From CAMLFJ01 sp035524955 (lineage in GTDB: Bacteria > Methylomirabilota > Methylomirabilia > Rokubacteriales > CSP1-6), in assembly GCA_035524955.1 (NCBI GenBank), contig DATLFG010000100.1, positions 1 through 64,000 on the forward strand: a stretch of DNA of 64,000 nucleotides. The letters are read 5' to 3'. The notes below the pieces were generated by a model. That model did not search any database and was not told the DNA's origin. It was given only the letters and a program-made list of their open reading frames with translations. Shown here piece by piece: positions 1-7,032 of the stretch (positions within the stretch are counted from its first letter, which is position 1; every line of letters begins with the position of its first letter). Made by a program: the position numbers and the translations under genes.

Positions 1-164
1 TCGAAGGCTGGTACAACCCGCGCCGCCGCCATTCCGCGCTCGACTACCTGTCGCCCATGCTGTTCGAGCGATCGCACGGGAGACGGAATCGCCCAGTGCC
101 CTCAGGATCGACGATCGACCAGGGGGGTGCTATGTCAGTATCCCCCTCGGTGCTGGTGCCGTGA
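1..164 (+). CDS. IS3-family transposase OrfB, C-terminal end (partial)
   Basis: The window opens inside a reading frame (codons from base 3) that encodes the last 53 residues of an IS3-family DDE transposase. The tell-tale sequence is EGWYNPRRRHSALDYLSP, which follows the catalytic glutamate helix in this family. The natural stop is TGA at 162-164. The reading continues about 30 residues beyond the usual family end, with no recognisable motif. The rest of the gene lies upstream of the window, so whether the copy is intact cannot be judged. Confidence 0.85.
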   Translation, partial: EGWYNPRRRHSALDYLSPMLFERSHGRRNRPVPSGSTIDQGGAMSVSPSVLVP

Positions 165-182
165 CCATCTCGAAAGCAGTTC

Positions 183-209
183 ACCCTCCACCTAACCGGG
201 GCAACTCCA
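183..209 (+). repeat. Probable right terminal inverted repeat of the upstream IS3 element
   Basis: Nineteen bases after the transposase stop lies a 27-base stretch. Its reverse complement begins TGGAGTTGCCCCGGTTAGG and resembles the left end of the second IS3 copy at 1299 (shared core CCCCGGTT followed by GTGGA). This is where an IS3 element's right end would be expected. The match is imperfect and the element's left end is outside the window. Confidence 0.5.
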
Positions 210-281
210 CGGCGCGAAGTTGCGAAGAACTTGCCAAGGCCAAGGCCGGCGCGAGAATAGCGCCTGGAGTCGCGTTTCGGG

Positions 282-572
282 TCATGCTTCTCTAGAAGCT
301 GCGGCCGGGCGAATCGCGTCCTCCCCTGCCTGGAGAGCCTCGGTGACATGTTGCTTCGTGTCCTGCAAGAAATCGTCGGCCCGACGCAGGGCATCCCCGC
401 CTCGGTCCAGCACCGTCTCAGCTGTCGTCTCGACCGCCCGGACGCCGTCCGCGGCCCTCGTGCGCGCCCAGCGCGTCCTCTCCTCCACGTACCCCTCTAT
501 CTCCCTCCCCCACAGCCATACGACGGCTGCCCCCATAATCGATCCCAGGACAAAGGCCTCACTGGTTCGCAT
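282..572 (-). CDS. Small membrane-anchored helical protein, YtxH-like
   Basis: A 96-residue protein with one N-terminal membrane segment (about residues 5-20, FVLGSIMGAAVVWLWG) followed by a long charged, Ala-rich helix that probably forms a coiled coil. This layout matches YtxH-type or apolipoprotein-like stress proteins, but no catalytic motif is present and the function is unknown. The start at 572 is chosen because AGGAGG sits 5 bases upstream; an earlier in-frame start would lack this site. It is the last of three small membrane-protein genes on the minus strand, between two IS3 remnants. Confidence 0.65.
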   Translation of the reverse strand: MRTSEAFVLGSIMGAAVVWLWGREIEGYVEERTRWARTRAADGVRAVETTAETVLDRGGDALRRADDFLQDTKQHVTEALQAGEDAIRPAAASREA

Positions 573-699
573 CGCGGTCCTCCTCGTTTGCCAGTTCACA
601 CGAGCCCGTCGCGACAACTCGCTCTACCGTTACTTCATCCGCATATCATTCTTGACAGACTAGCCGATCCGCCCACGCGCCCCGTCTACCACGCCATCG

Positions 700-849
700 T
701 CAAACGGATCGGCGGCCCGCCATGAACTGGAACACGACAACAATGGCGGCGATTACCAGCAACAGATGGACCATCCCGCCGCCCGTGTACGAGCTGCCCA
801 CGCCGAGCACCCACAGCACTAACAGAATCACTGCAATCGTCCACAGCAT
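700..849 (-). CDS. lmo0937-family small membrane protein
   Basis: A 49-residue, two-helix membrane protein starting MLWTIAVILLVLWVLGV and ending FMAGRRSV. The pattern is that of the lmo0937 family: two hydrophobic helices separated by a Gly/Ser/Tyr turn (SSYTGGG), with a C-terminal RR. The family is widespread in stress-response loci but has no assigned biochemical role. The start at 849 follows a strong AGGAGGAGAT site. Neighbouring minus-strand genes are also very short membrane proteins, suggesting a co-regulated stress set. Confidence 0.8.
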   Translation of the reverse strand: MLWTIAVILLVLWVLGVGSSYTGGGMVHLLLVIAAIVVVFQFMAGRRSV

Positions 850-940
850 GATCTCCTCCTTTCTGCGTCGCTGACACCGGCCCCCACGCCCGAGGCAATC
901 CGGGAGCCCGGTCAGGAGGCCAAGAGCCTGCCAGCTATTA

Positions 941-1030
941 TCAGCGCCAACGAGAGTAGCCCCACCCTCCACCTCCGAGGAGGAGCACCACGACGAGAAT
1001 AATCAATACCGTCTCCATGGACATGTTCAT
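941..1030 (-). CDS. 29-residue single-helix membrane miniprotein
   Basis: A very short gene reading MNMSMETVLIILVVVLLL, then a run of glycines and WGYSRWR, then TGA. It has one transmembrane helix and a basic aromatic tail. A good ribosome site (GGGAGGTG) directly precedes the ATG at 1030. The shape resembles small DUF3309-like proteins, although that assignment is tentative. It heads the group of three small membrane-protein genes and shares their strand. Confidence 0.6.
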   Translation of the reverse strand: MNMSMETVLIILVVVLLLGGGGWGYSRWR

Positions 1031-1130
1031 CACCTCCCGCCACTACCTGCAACTTGCCTATCCTGTTGCGCCGGCTCCGCTGCGGGGCTCATCGCGCACT
1101 AGTGTAGTCGCCGTCATTTGCCTCGCCTAT

Positions 1131-1144
1131 TGGACCTAGGTCCA
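1131..1144. promoter_or_regulatory. 14-bp perfect palindrome TGGACCTAGGTCCA
   Basis: A perfect 14-base palindrome about 100 bases upstream of the first small membrane-protein gene on the minus strand. It sits in an AT-richer island and codes for nothing recognisable. It has the size and symmetry of a dimeric regulator's operator; the regulator is unknown. Confidence 0.35.
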
Positions 1145-1358
1145 CTTGGGAAGAGAGGCAGCCCGATAGACTACGGGCGCGTCAGTGAAGGGCTCGGATG
1201 AGGGGTTTCTGTCAGGGGATCGAACGAGTCGCGCGCCTCTACCACCTGGGTGGCGGTCGCGGAGGCCACGGCGGACACGGTGGGTCAGGTGGCCCGGGTG
1301 AACCTCCCCCGGTTTCGTGGACACCCCAGATCGCACGAAAGTGCGGTAGGAGTAGTCC

Positions 1359-1655
1359 ATGGCCAAGCGCAAGCGGCGGGCGTTCACGAAGGAGTTCAAG
1401 GCAGAGGCGGTCCGGATCGTCCAGGCGAGCGGGAGGACGGTAGGGGCGGTGGCGCGGGAGCTGGATCTCACGGAGACGGCGCTCCGGGAGTGGGTGCGGC
1501 AGGCGGAGATCGACGCGGGCCGGGGGCAACCGGGGGCGCTGACGACGGACGAGCGGGCGGAGTTGGCCCAGCTCCGGCGCGAGGTGCGGACGTTACGGAT
1601 GGATCGCAACATCTTTAAAAAAGCGACGGCCTTCTTCGCCAAGGAGAACGCGTGA
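1359..1655 (+). CDS. IS3-family transposase OrfA
   Basis: A 98-residue DNA-binding OrfA: a helix-turn-helix (about residues 8-45, with the KRRAFTKEFKAEAVRI start typical of the family), then a leucine-rich helix and the conserved FKKATAFFAKE tail. Near the end, A6G at 1617-1623 resembles the slippery stretch used by many IS3 elements for -1 frameshifting. The orfB frame is -1 relative to orfA and open from 1619, so a fusion OrfAB is possible. The stop TGA overlaps an orfB GTG. Confidence 0.9.
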   Translation: MAKRKRRAFTKEFKAEAVRIVQASGRTVGAVARELDLTETALREWVRQAEIDAGRGQPGALTTDERAELAQLRREVRTLRMDRNIFKKATAFFAKENA

Positions 1656-1835
1656 GATTCGCGTTCATCGCCGCGGAGAAGACCGCCTTTCCGGTGACCG
1701 TGCTGTGCCGCATCCTGGCGGTGTCGCGCGCCGGGTTCTACGCGGCCCAGGCGCGGCCCGTGGCAGGCCGCGCCCGGCGCGCCGCGCAGCTCGCGGTCGA
1801 GATCCGGCACCACCACTGGCTGCTCGTAGGCCGCA
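1652..1835 (+). pseudogene. IS3-family transposase OrfB, N-terminal fragment
   Basis: It begins MRFAFIAAEKTAFPVTVLCR and continues with LAVSRAGFYAAQARP, the standard OrfB N-terminal helix-turn-helix-like region. Similarity ends around residue 52 (AVEIR). What follows in frame to a stop at 1975 is translated intergenic repeat. All of the DDE catalytic core is missing. The GTG start overlaps the orfA stop by four bases (GTGA). Confidence 0.8.
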
Positions 1836-1845
1836 CGCAGGCCGC

Positions 1846-1960
1846 CCCCTCACCCTGCCTTCTCCCCCTCACGGGGGAGAGGGTTCGCCCTTCCCGCTCC
1901 TCCGCCGAGGGAAGAGAGCGTGCTCCCTCTCCCCTCCGGGGAGAGGGCCGGAGTGCGGGG
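1846..1960. repeat. CCCTCTCCCC/GGGGAGAGGG palindromic repeat, double unit
   Basis: Two imperfect hairpin units, centred near 1870 (TCTCCCCCTCACGGGGGAGA) and 1936 (CCCTCTCCCCTCCGGGGAGA), lie between the broken transposase and the gamma-glutamyltransferase start. Related units occur at 3606-3647 and 6999-7027. The flanking CCCTCACCCT/GGGTGAGGG words are shared. It looks like a short dispersed intergenic repeat, possibly REP-like. Confidence 0.7.
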
Positions 1961-1971
1961 CGCCTCCTCGC

Positions 1972-3594
1972 ATGACCACGCGCTGGCCCGAGGCGCGCGC
2001 CCCGCGCGGCATGGTGGCCACGCCGCATCTGCTCGCCACCCAGTCCGGCCTCGCCACGCTGCGCGGGGGCGGCAACGCGCTGGATGCGGCGATCGCGGCG
2101 GCGGCCACCGTCGCGGTGGTCTACCCGCACAACAACGGCCTGGGCGGCGACAACGTGTGGCTCGTCTATGACGCGCGCCAGCAGCGGCTGCGCGCCCTCT
2201 GCGGCGTGGGTCGCGCCGGCCGCGCGGCCAGCATCGACTGGTACGCGGCACGCGGAATCACGTCCGCCATCCCGGCGCGCGGCGGGCCCGCCGCGCTGAC
2301 CGTGCCGGGCGTGGTGGACGGCTGGTGGCAGGCGCACGAGTACAGCCGCGGCGCGATGGGCTCGACCATCGGCTGGAAGGCGCTGCTGGCCGACGCGATC
2401 CTGTACGCGCGCGAGGGGTTCCAGGCCTCCGACGGCCAGCGCATCCCCCCGCCGCGCGAGCCCGATCTCTTCACCGAGCGCGCGCCCGAGGAGATTCGCC
2501 GCGGGCTCTGGCCTCTCTACCATCCGGATGCGCTGCGCCGCGGACCGCTGGTGCAGCGCGACCTGGCCCGCACGCTCGAGGCGGTGCGCGACGGGGGCGC
2601 CGAGGCCTTCTACCGGGGCGACGTGGCCCGGCGCCTCGTGGCGGCGGCCGCCGCGGCGGGCAGCCCGCTCGCCGTCGAGGACCTGGCCGAGCACCGCGCG
2701 GACTGGATGGAGCCGCTGCGGATCGCGTACGCGGAGGGGCAGGTCGCGAGCTTCCCGCCACCGACCCAGGGCCTGTCGGCGCTCGCGGTGCTGGGCATGA
2801 CCGAGCGCTTCGACATGGGCACGCTGCCCGAGGCGGACTACATCCACGTCCTCGTGGAGGCCACCAAGCTCGCCTTCGAGGATCGCGACCGGCACCTCAC
2901 CGATCCGGCCCACATGCGCGTGAGCCCCGTCGAGCTGCTGGCCTCGGAGCGCCTCCAGGCGCGGGCGCGGCTGATCTCGCGCGAGCGCGCGCGCCCACCC
3001 CAGCCCGGCGCGCCCGCGGGCGGCGACACCATCGCCCTCGTCACCGCCGACCGGGCCGGCAACGCGGTCTCCCTGATCCAGTCGCTCTACTTCACCTTCG
3101 GCTCGGCCCTGCTGGCCGGCGACACCGGGGTGGTGCTTCAGAACCGCGGCTCGTTCTTCTCGCTCGATCCCGGCCACGTCAACGCGCTCGCCCCGGGCAA
3201 GCGCACGATGCACACGCTGATCCCGTCCATGTATCTCGAGGGCGGGCGACCGCGGTTCGTCTACGGAACCATGGGCGGCGAGGGCCAGCCGCAGACCCAG
3301 GCCGCCATCCTCACGCGCCGCCTGTTCCGGCGGCTCGGCCCGCAGGCCGCGATCGAGGCCCCGCGCTGGCTCTACGGGCGCACCTGGGGGACCGCGTCAC
3401 GGGGGCTCAGCCTGGAGGGCCGCTACCCGCCCCAGCTCGCGGCGGAGCTGGCCGGGCGCGGGCACGAGGTCACGGTCGGTGGGGACTGGGACGATCTGTT
3501 CGGGCACGCGCACGGCATCTGGGTGGCGCCGGAGGACGGCGGCCTGGTCGGCGGGTCGGACCCGCGGGCGGACGGCGGAGCGCTGGGCTATTGA
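1972..3594 (+). CDS. ggt: Gamma-glutamyltransferase
   Basis: A 540-residue Ntn-hydrolase that cleaves glutathione and transfers gamma-glutamyl groups. Family landmarks are GGNALDAAIA near residue 30, the autoprocessing and catalytic threonine in GGDTIALVT (Thr353), NAVSLIQS just after it, and the glycine-rich GTMGGEGQPQTQ oxyanion region near residue 435. No signal peptide is seen, unlike the periplasmic E. coli enzyme. The ATG at 1972 is the first start after the repeat; a longer open frame upstream is only repeat and IS sequence. There is no clear Shine-Dalgarno, so the gene may depend on read-through from upstream. Confidence 0.93.
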   Translation: MTTRWPEARAPRGMVATPHLLATQSGLATLRGGGNALDAAIAAAATVAVVYPHNNGLGGDNVWLVYDARQQRLRALCGVGRAGRAASIDWYAARGITSAIPARGGPAALTVPGVVDGWWQAHEYSRGAMGSTIGWKALLADAILYAREGFQASDGQRIPPPREPDLFTERAPEEIRRGLWPLYHPDALRRGPLVQRDLARTLEAVRDGGAEAFYRGDVARRLVAAAAAAGSPLAVEDLAEHRADWMEPLRIAYAEGQVASFPPPTQGLSALAVLGMTERFDMGTLPEADYIHVLVEATKLAFEDRDRHLTDPAHMRVSPVELLASERLQARARLISRERARPPQPGAPAGGDTIALVTADRAGNAVSLIQSLYFTFGSALLAGDTGVVLQNRGSFFSLDPGHVNALAPGKRTMHTLIPSMYLEGGRPRFVYGTMGGEGQPQTQAAILTRRLFRRLGPQAAIEAPRWLYGRTWGTASRGLSLEGRYPPQLAAELAGRGHEVTVGGDWDDLFGHAHGIWVAPEDGGLVGGSDPRADGGALGY

Positions 3595-3605
3595 GGGCCC
3601 CTCCT

Positions 3606-3647
3606 CCTCATCCCCCTCTCCCCTCAGGGGAGAGGGCAGGGTGAGGG
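3606..3647. repeat. CCCTCTCCCC/GGGGAGAGGG palindromic repeat
   Basis: A hairpin with a 10-base perfect arm (CCCTCTCCCC, 3614-3623, paired with GGGGAGAGGG, 3627-3636) lies in the gap between two convergent genes. It may also act as a terminator. It is followed at 3648-3680 by two copies of GTGGTCGGAGGGT. Confidence 0.7.
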
Positions 3648-3693
3648 GTGGTCGGAGGGTGGAAGGGGTGGTCGGAGGGTGACGGGGCCGGAA

Positions 3694-5304
3694 TCAGGCG
3701 TTGCCGCCCGCCAGGGCCTTGTAGAGCTCGAGGCCGACCTGGGAGAGATCCGCCCGGGTCTCGATCGGCAGGCCGGCCACCGTCCATGCGCCGAGGCCGC
3801 CCTTCAAGATCCGTACGTCCTTGAAGCCCATCTTTCTGAGGTCGCGCGCCACCCGGGCGCTGGTGTCTTCGTCGGGTCAGGTGCAGTAGGCCACCACGGG
3901 TCGCGTGGTGTCGAGGTCGACCCCGGCCAGGCTGCCGGCCAGGTCCTCGGGCGCCACGCGCAGCGAGCCGGGGATCTTGAGCGGGAGCTTCTCGTACGCG
4001 TCGGCGCTGCGCGCGTCGAGGATGGTCGGCGCCTTACCGCTCTCCATCATCCGCACCACCTCGAAAGGCTGGACCCGGTAACGGTCCTTGTTCCAGCGAT
4101 GCAGCCACTGCCCGCCGAAGCCGCCCGCGCTGACCAGCGTCACCCCGACGGCCACCCAGAACCACGGGAAGGGCTTGGGCGGCGGGTTCTTCACGAACTC
4201 CCGAGCCTCGGTCAGCTTGCGCCGCACGTCGGGCAGGTTCGGGTGGAGCTGGTCGGCTTCCTCGAAGCGCCGGAGCGCGCCCGTGTAGTCCTCTCCGTAG
4301 AAGGCGGTCAGGCCCGCATACCAGACGTCGTTGAACTTGCTGCCTCCGTTGACCTTCACCGGCGTGTCGCGCACGAAGTCGGCCACCGCCGCCGACGGGA
4401 TCACGAAGTTGAAGCCCTGCACGATGCCGCCATCCGCACCGGGCGCCAGCGAGACGAACGTGAGCACCCCGACGACAGTGCCCCGGGAGTTCACCGCCGG
4501 GCCGCCCGAGTTGCCCCACGAGGCGGGGGCATCCGTCTGGATGAGGGGATTGTTGCTCGCGTCCGCCTGGATCGCGGAGATGGCGCCATTGGTCACGGGT
4601 GGCTCGACCATGGTCGACTTGCTGAGCAGCTCATGGGAGAGCACGACCCCCGGGAACCCGATGATGTGGATGGGGTCGCCGATCTGGACGGCCCGGGAAT
4701 CGTCCAGGGCCAGCATGGGGAAGGCTTCGCCCGGAACCTTCAGGAGGGCCAGATCCCGGGCGGACATCTCGCTCACCGGCGGGCTGTACTTCTTGACCTC
4801 GGCTCGTAGCCGGCCCTTGGCGGTGACCACGAAGATCTGGGGCTGGAGGTTCACCTTGGTGGTCGGCAGCACGGCGTCCAGCAGCTTGCGCTTGGCCGCC
4901 TCCTCGCGCTCCGGCGAATCTCCCGGCTGCAGCCCCATCCGCTTCAGCACGCCGGGCAGGCAGGCCGTCGTCACCGCCCGCTGCGCCTGCTGATTGGCCA
5001 GCCAGCGGGGCGGCTCGTGGGCGGGCTGGACGACGTGGCCATTGGTGATCAGCCAGCCGCTCTCATCGAGGAACCAGCCGGTCCCGGTCTCCCGGAAGAC
5101 GGGCGGGGTGATCTTCTGGGGGCCGGATCCGCAGTCGAGGGTGACCTCGGAGGCCACTTCGGCCACCACCAGCACCACCGCCGGCTTGGCACGCTGGAGG
5201 GCCTCCTGCACCGTGATGGGCTTCTGGGCGGAGGCGGCGGGGGCGGGGAACCCCGCGACCGCCCCCACGAGGACCGCCCCGAACAGCGCTGGACGCAGTA
5301 TCAT
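3694..5304 (-). CDS. Trypsin-like protease / TPR / membrane / rhodanese protein, probable selenoprotein (Sec476)
   Basis: Reading through one TGA (3877-3879) gives a 536-residue protein. Order: signal peptide (1-26, cut after ASA); trypsin/Do-like protease with His90 (TNGHVV), Asp in ARDLALL and Ser in GNSGGP; a TPR-like segment (about 345-385); one membrane helix (about 395-420, PFPWFWVAVGVTLVSAGG); then a C-terminal rhodanese domain. In the rhodanese active loop the sequence is AYCT-TGA-PDEDTSARVAR, where relatives have YCxCP. After the TGA the frame stays open for 60 residues of excellent rhodanese sequence (MGFKDVRILKGGLGAW). A hairpin lies 17 nt after the TGA. Selenocysteine insertion is the likeliest reading; a simple nonsense mutation is the alternative. 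The protease probably acts outside the cytoplasmic membrane. Start 5304 favours the signal peptide; 5322 is possible. Confidence 0.75.
3846..3860 (-). promoter_or_regulatory. Candidate bacterial SECIS hairpin for the rhodanese TGA
   Basis: On the coding strand, 16 bases after the TGA comes GCGCC-CGGGT-GGCGC, a perfect 5-bp stem with a 5-base loop holding GGGT. The loop begins 21 bases after the TGA. Bacterial SECIS elements are hairpins within the coding region just after the UGA, with a G at the start of the loop, so this fits. Short GC hairpins are common in such DNA, so alone it is weak; together with the cysteine position it is persuasive. Confidence 0.5.
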
Positions 5305-5343
5305 AGGCCCACTGCGGGCCATTCTACACCGAAGCCAGGAGCG

Positions 5344-5736
5344 ATGAGCCGCCCGATCGGGGAAGTGCCGACGAGGACGTTCCAGCCCGGCGACGTGATC
5401 TTTCGCGAGGGCGACGACGCCAAGGGCGAGGCGTTCATGGTGCACGTGGGCCGCGTGGAGATCCGCAAGGAGATCGGCGGCGAGCAGCGCCTGCTGCGCA
5501 CGCTGGCCAAGGGCGAGCTGCTCGGACACATCGCGCTCTTCCGCAACGCCCCGCGGTCCGCCACCGCGCTCGCCGCCGACGCGGTCACCCTAGTGGTCAT
5601 CCCCGCCAACCGCCTCGATCATCTCGTGCGGGCGAACCCGGCGCTCGCGGTCGCGCTGATCCGCGATCTGGCCGCCAGCCTGCTGGCCGCAGAGGATCGG
5701 CTGCGCGAAACCGAGGAGAAGATGACGAAGAAGTAG
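5344..5736 (+). CDS. Cyclic nucleotide-binding domain protein
   Basis: A 130-residue protein that is a single cNMP-binding beta-barrel: QPGDVIFREGDDAKGEAFMV, then the phosphate-binding cassette region GELLGHIALFRNAPRSATALA near residues 58-78. There is no DNA-binding domain, so it is probably a small regulatory or sensory subunit and not a CRP-type factor. The cassette has H where E is usual (GHIAL for GEMAL), so nucleotide binding is uncertain. AGGAG precedes the ATG. It is divergent from the protease-rhodanese gene, with 39 bases between starts. Confidence 0.8.
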   Translation: MSRPIGEVPTRTFQPGDVIFREGDDAKGEAFMVHVGRVEIRKEIGGEQRLLRTLAKGELLGHIALFRNAPRSATALAADAVTLVVIPANRLDHLVRANPALAVALIRDLAASLLAAEDRLRETEEKMTKK

Positions 5737-5740
5737 CCGC

Positions 5741-6958
5741 TCAGGCTGCGGCGAGACCGAACGTCTCGGCCGCGACACCCGCCACGTGGCGCCCGATGGC
5801 CAGCGACGCGGTGGCGCCCGGAGAGGGCGCGTTCACCACGTGCACGGCGCCCGCGGTGACGCTGATCTTGAAGTCGTCCACCAGCGAGCCGTCGGGGGCC
5901 ACCGCCTGCGCCCGCACCCCCGCCCCACCGCGCTCGAGATCGGCCGCCGCGATGTCGGGCACCAGCTTCTGCAGCGAGCGCACGAAGGCCGCCTTGCTGG
6001 CCGAGCGGTACATCTCGAATGCGCCGACCCGCCAGTATCGTCGGGCCATGTGCCAGAAGCCCGCGTAGCCGAGCGTGCCCAGGAGCTCGGCGGGCCGCAG
6101 CGTGCCGAGCGTGTAGCCCTCGCGCGCGAAGGCGAGCACCGCGTTCGGCCCGGCCTCCACGTCGCCGTGGATGGTGCGGGTGAAGTGGACACCCAGGAAC
6201 GGGAACTCGGGATCCGGGACCGGGTAGATGAGCCCGCGCACGATCGAGCGGCGCTCGGGGCGCAGCATGTAGTACTCGCCGCGGAACGGGATGATCCGCA
6301 CCTCCGGCGTCACGCCCATCAGCGCGGCCACCCGGTCGGAGTGCAGCCCCGCGCAGTTGACGAGGTGCCTGGCCTCCACCGCGCCCTGCGCGGTCTCGAG
6401 CACGAGCGCGCTCCCCTGCCGCCGGATGGCGGTCACGCCGGCGCCGGTGAGGACGCGCACGCCGCGCTGCTGGAGGAGCTCGGCCATCTTCACCACCACC
6501 TGGCCGTAGTCCACGATCCCGGTCTCGGGCACGTGGATCGCGCGCACCGCGCGGCAGTTGGGCTCGTAGGCGCGCACTTCCTCGGCCGAGAGCATCTTGA
6601 TGCCGGCCAGCCCATTGGCCTGGCCGCGCTCGTAGATGGTCGAAAGTCGCGGCAGCTCGGCCGCGTCGGTGGCCACGATGACCTTGCCGCAGCCCTCCCA
6701 CTTGATGCCGTGGGCGTCGCAGAACTCCTTCATGCGGCGCGCCCCGTCCACGCAGAGCCGCGCCTTGAGCGAGCCGGGCTTGTAGTAGATGCCGGAGTGG
6801 ATGACGCCGCTGTTGTGCCCGGTCTGGTGCGTGCCGAGCTGCGGCTCCTTGTCGAGCAGGACGACCCGCAGGCGGGGGTAGGCCTCGGTGAGGGCGAGGG
6901 CGGTCCCGAGGCCCACGATGCCGCCGCCGATGATCGCCAAGTCCGTGGTCTGGGTCAC
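5741..6958 (-). CDS. lhgO: L-2-hydroxyglutarate oxidase
   Basis: A 405-residue FAD-dependent oxidoreductase of the DAO fold. An N-terminal dinucleotide site (IIGGGIVGLGTALAL) is followed by the LhgO signature GTHQTGHNSGVIHSGIYY, with the histidine expected to carry or position FAD. Length and sequence run closely along E. coli LhgO. It oxidises L-2-hydroxyglutarate to 2-oxoglutarate with electrons passed to the quinone pool. The GTG at 6958 is chosen because the TTG 33 bases upstream adds sequence unlike the family. It converges on the cNMP gene with a 4-base gap. Confidence 0.9.
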   Translation of the reverse strand: MTQTTDLAIIGGGIVGLGTALALTEAYPRLRVVLLDKEPQLGTHQTGHNSGVIHSGIYYKPGSLKARLCVDGARRMKEFCDAHGIKWEGCGKVIVATDAAELPRLSTIYERGQANGLAGIKMLSAEEVRAYEPNCRAVRAIHVPETGIVDYGQVVVKMAELLQQRGVRVLTGAGVTAIRRQGSALVLETAQGAVEARHLVNCAGLHSDRVAALMGVTPEVRIIPFRGEYYMLRPERRSIVRGLIYPVPDPEFPFLGVHFTRTIHGDVEAGPNAVLAFAREGYTLGTLRPAELLGTLGYAGFWHMARRYWRVGAFEMYRSASKAAFVRSLQKLVPDIAAADLERGGAGVRAQAVAPDGSLVDDFKISVTAGAVHVVNAPSPGATASLAIGRHVAGVAAETFGLAAA

Positions 6959-6998
6959 GGCCGCCAGAATACCATCACCCGCTCCCCCCAAGCCACCC

Positions 6999-7027
6999 GC
7001 TCCCCTCTAGGGAGAGGGCCGGGTGAG
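6999..7027. repeat. CCCTCTCCCC-type palindromic repeat, third locus
   Basis: GCTCCCCTCTAGGGAGAGGG followed by CCGGGTGAGGG, the same repeat type as at 1846 and 3606, again intergenic (between exonuclease III and lhgO). None was seen in the remaining 57 kb. Confidence 0.6.
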
Positions 7028-7032
7028 GGCGC

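Larger units (their letters stand above)
1299..1835 (+). mobile_element. IS3-family element, left part only (truncated)
   Basis: The left terminal repeat begins at 1299 (TGAACCTCCCCCGGTTTCGT), followed by orfA and the first part of orfB. Similarity to transposase stops near 1806. From about 1846 the sequence is the CCCTCTCCCC palindromic repeat, and then the gamma-glutamyltransferase gene starts. No right end follows, so the copy is dead unless OrfAB is supplied in trans. It lies in the same orientation as the element ending at 209, and small genes lie between the two. Confidence 0.75.

Noticed and set aside
652..690. TTGACA on the plus strand as a promoter
   Set aside because: No -10 box at a suitable distance and no plus-strand gene follows; neighbouring genes are on the minus strand.
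1705..1971. Longer N-terminus for gamma-glutamyltransferase
   Set aside because: The upstream open frame reads through transposase and palindromic repeat DNA and is unlike any gamma-glutamyltransferase signal peptide.
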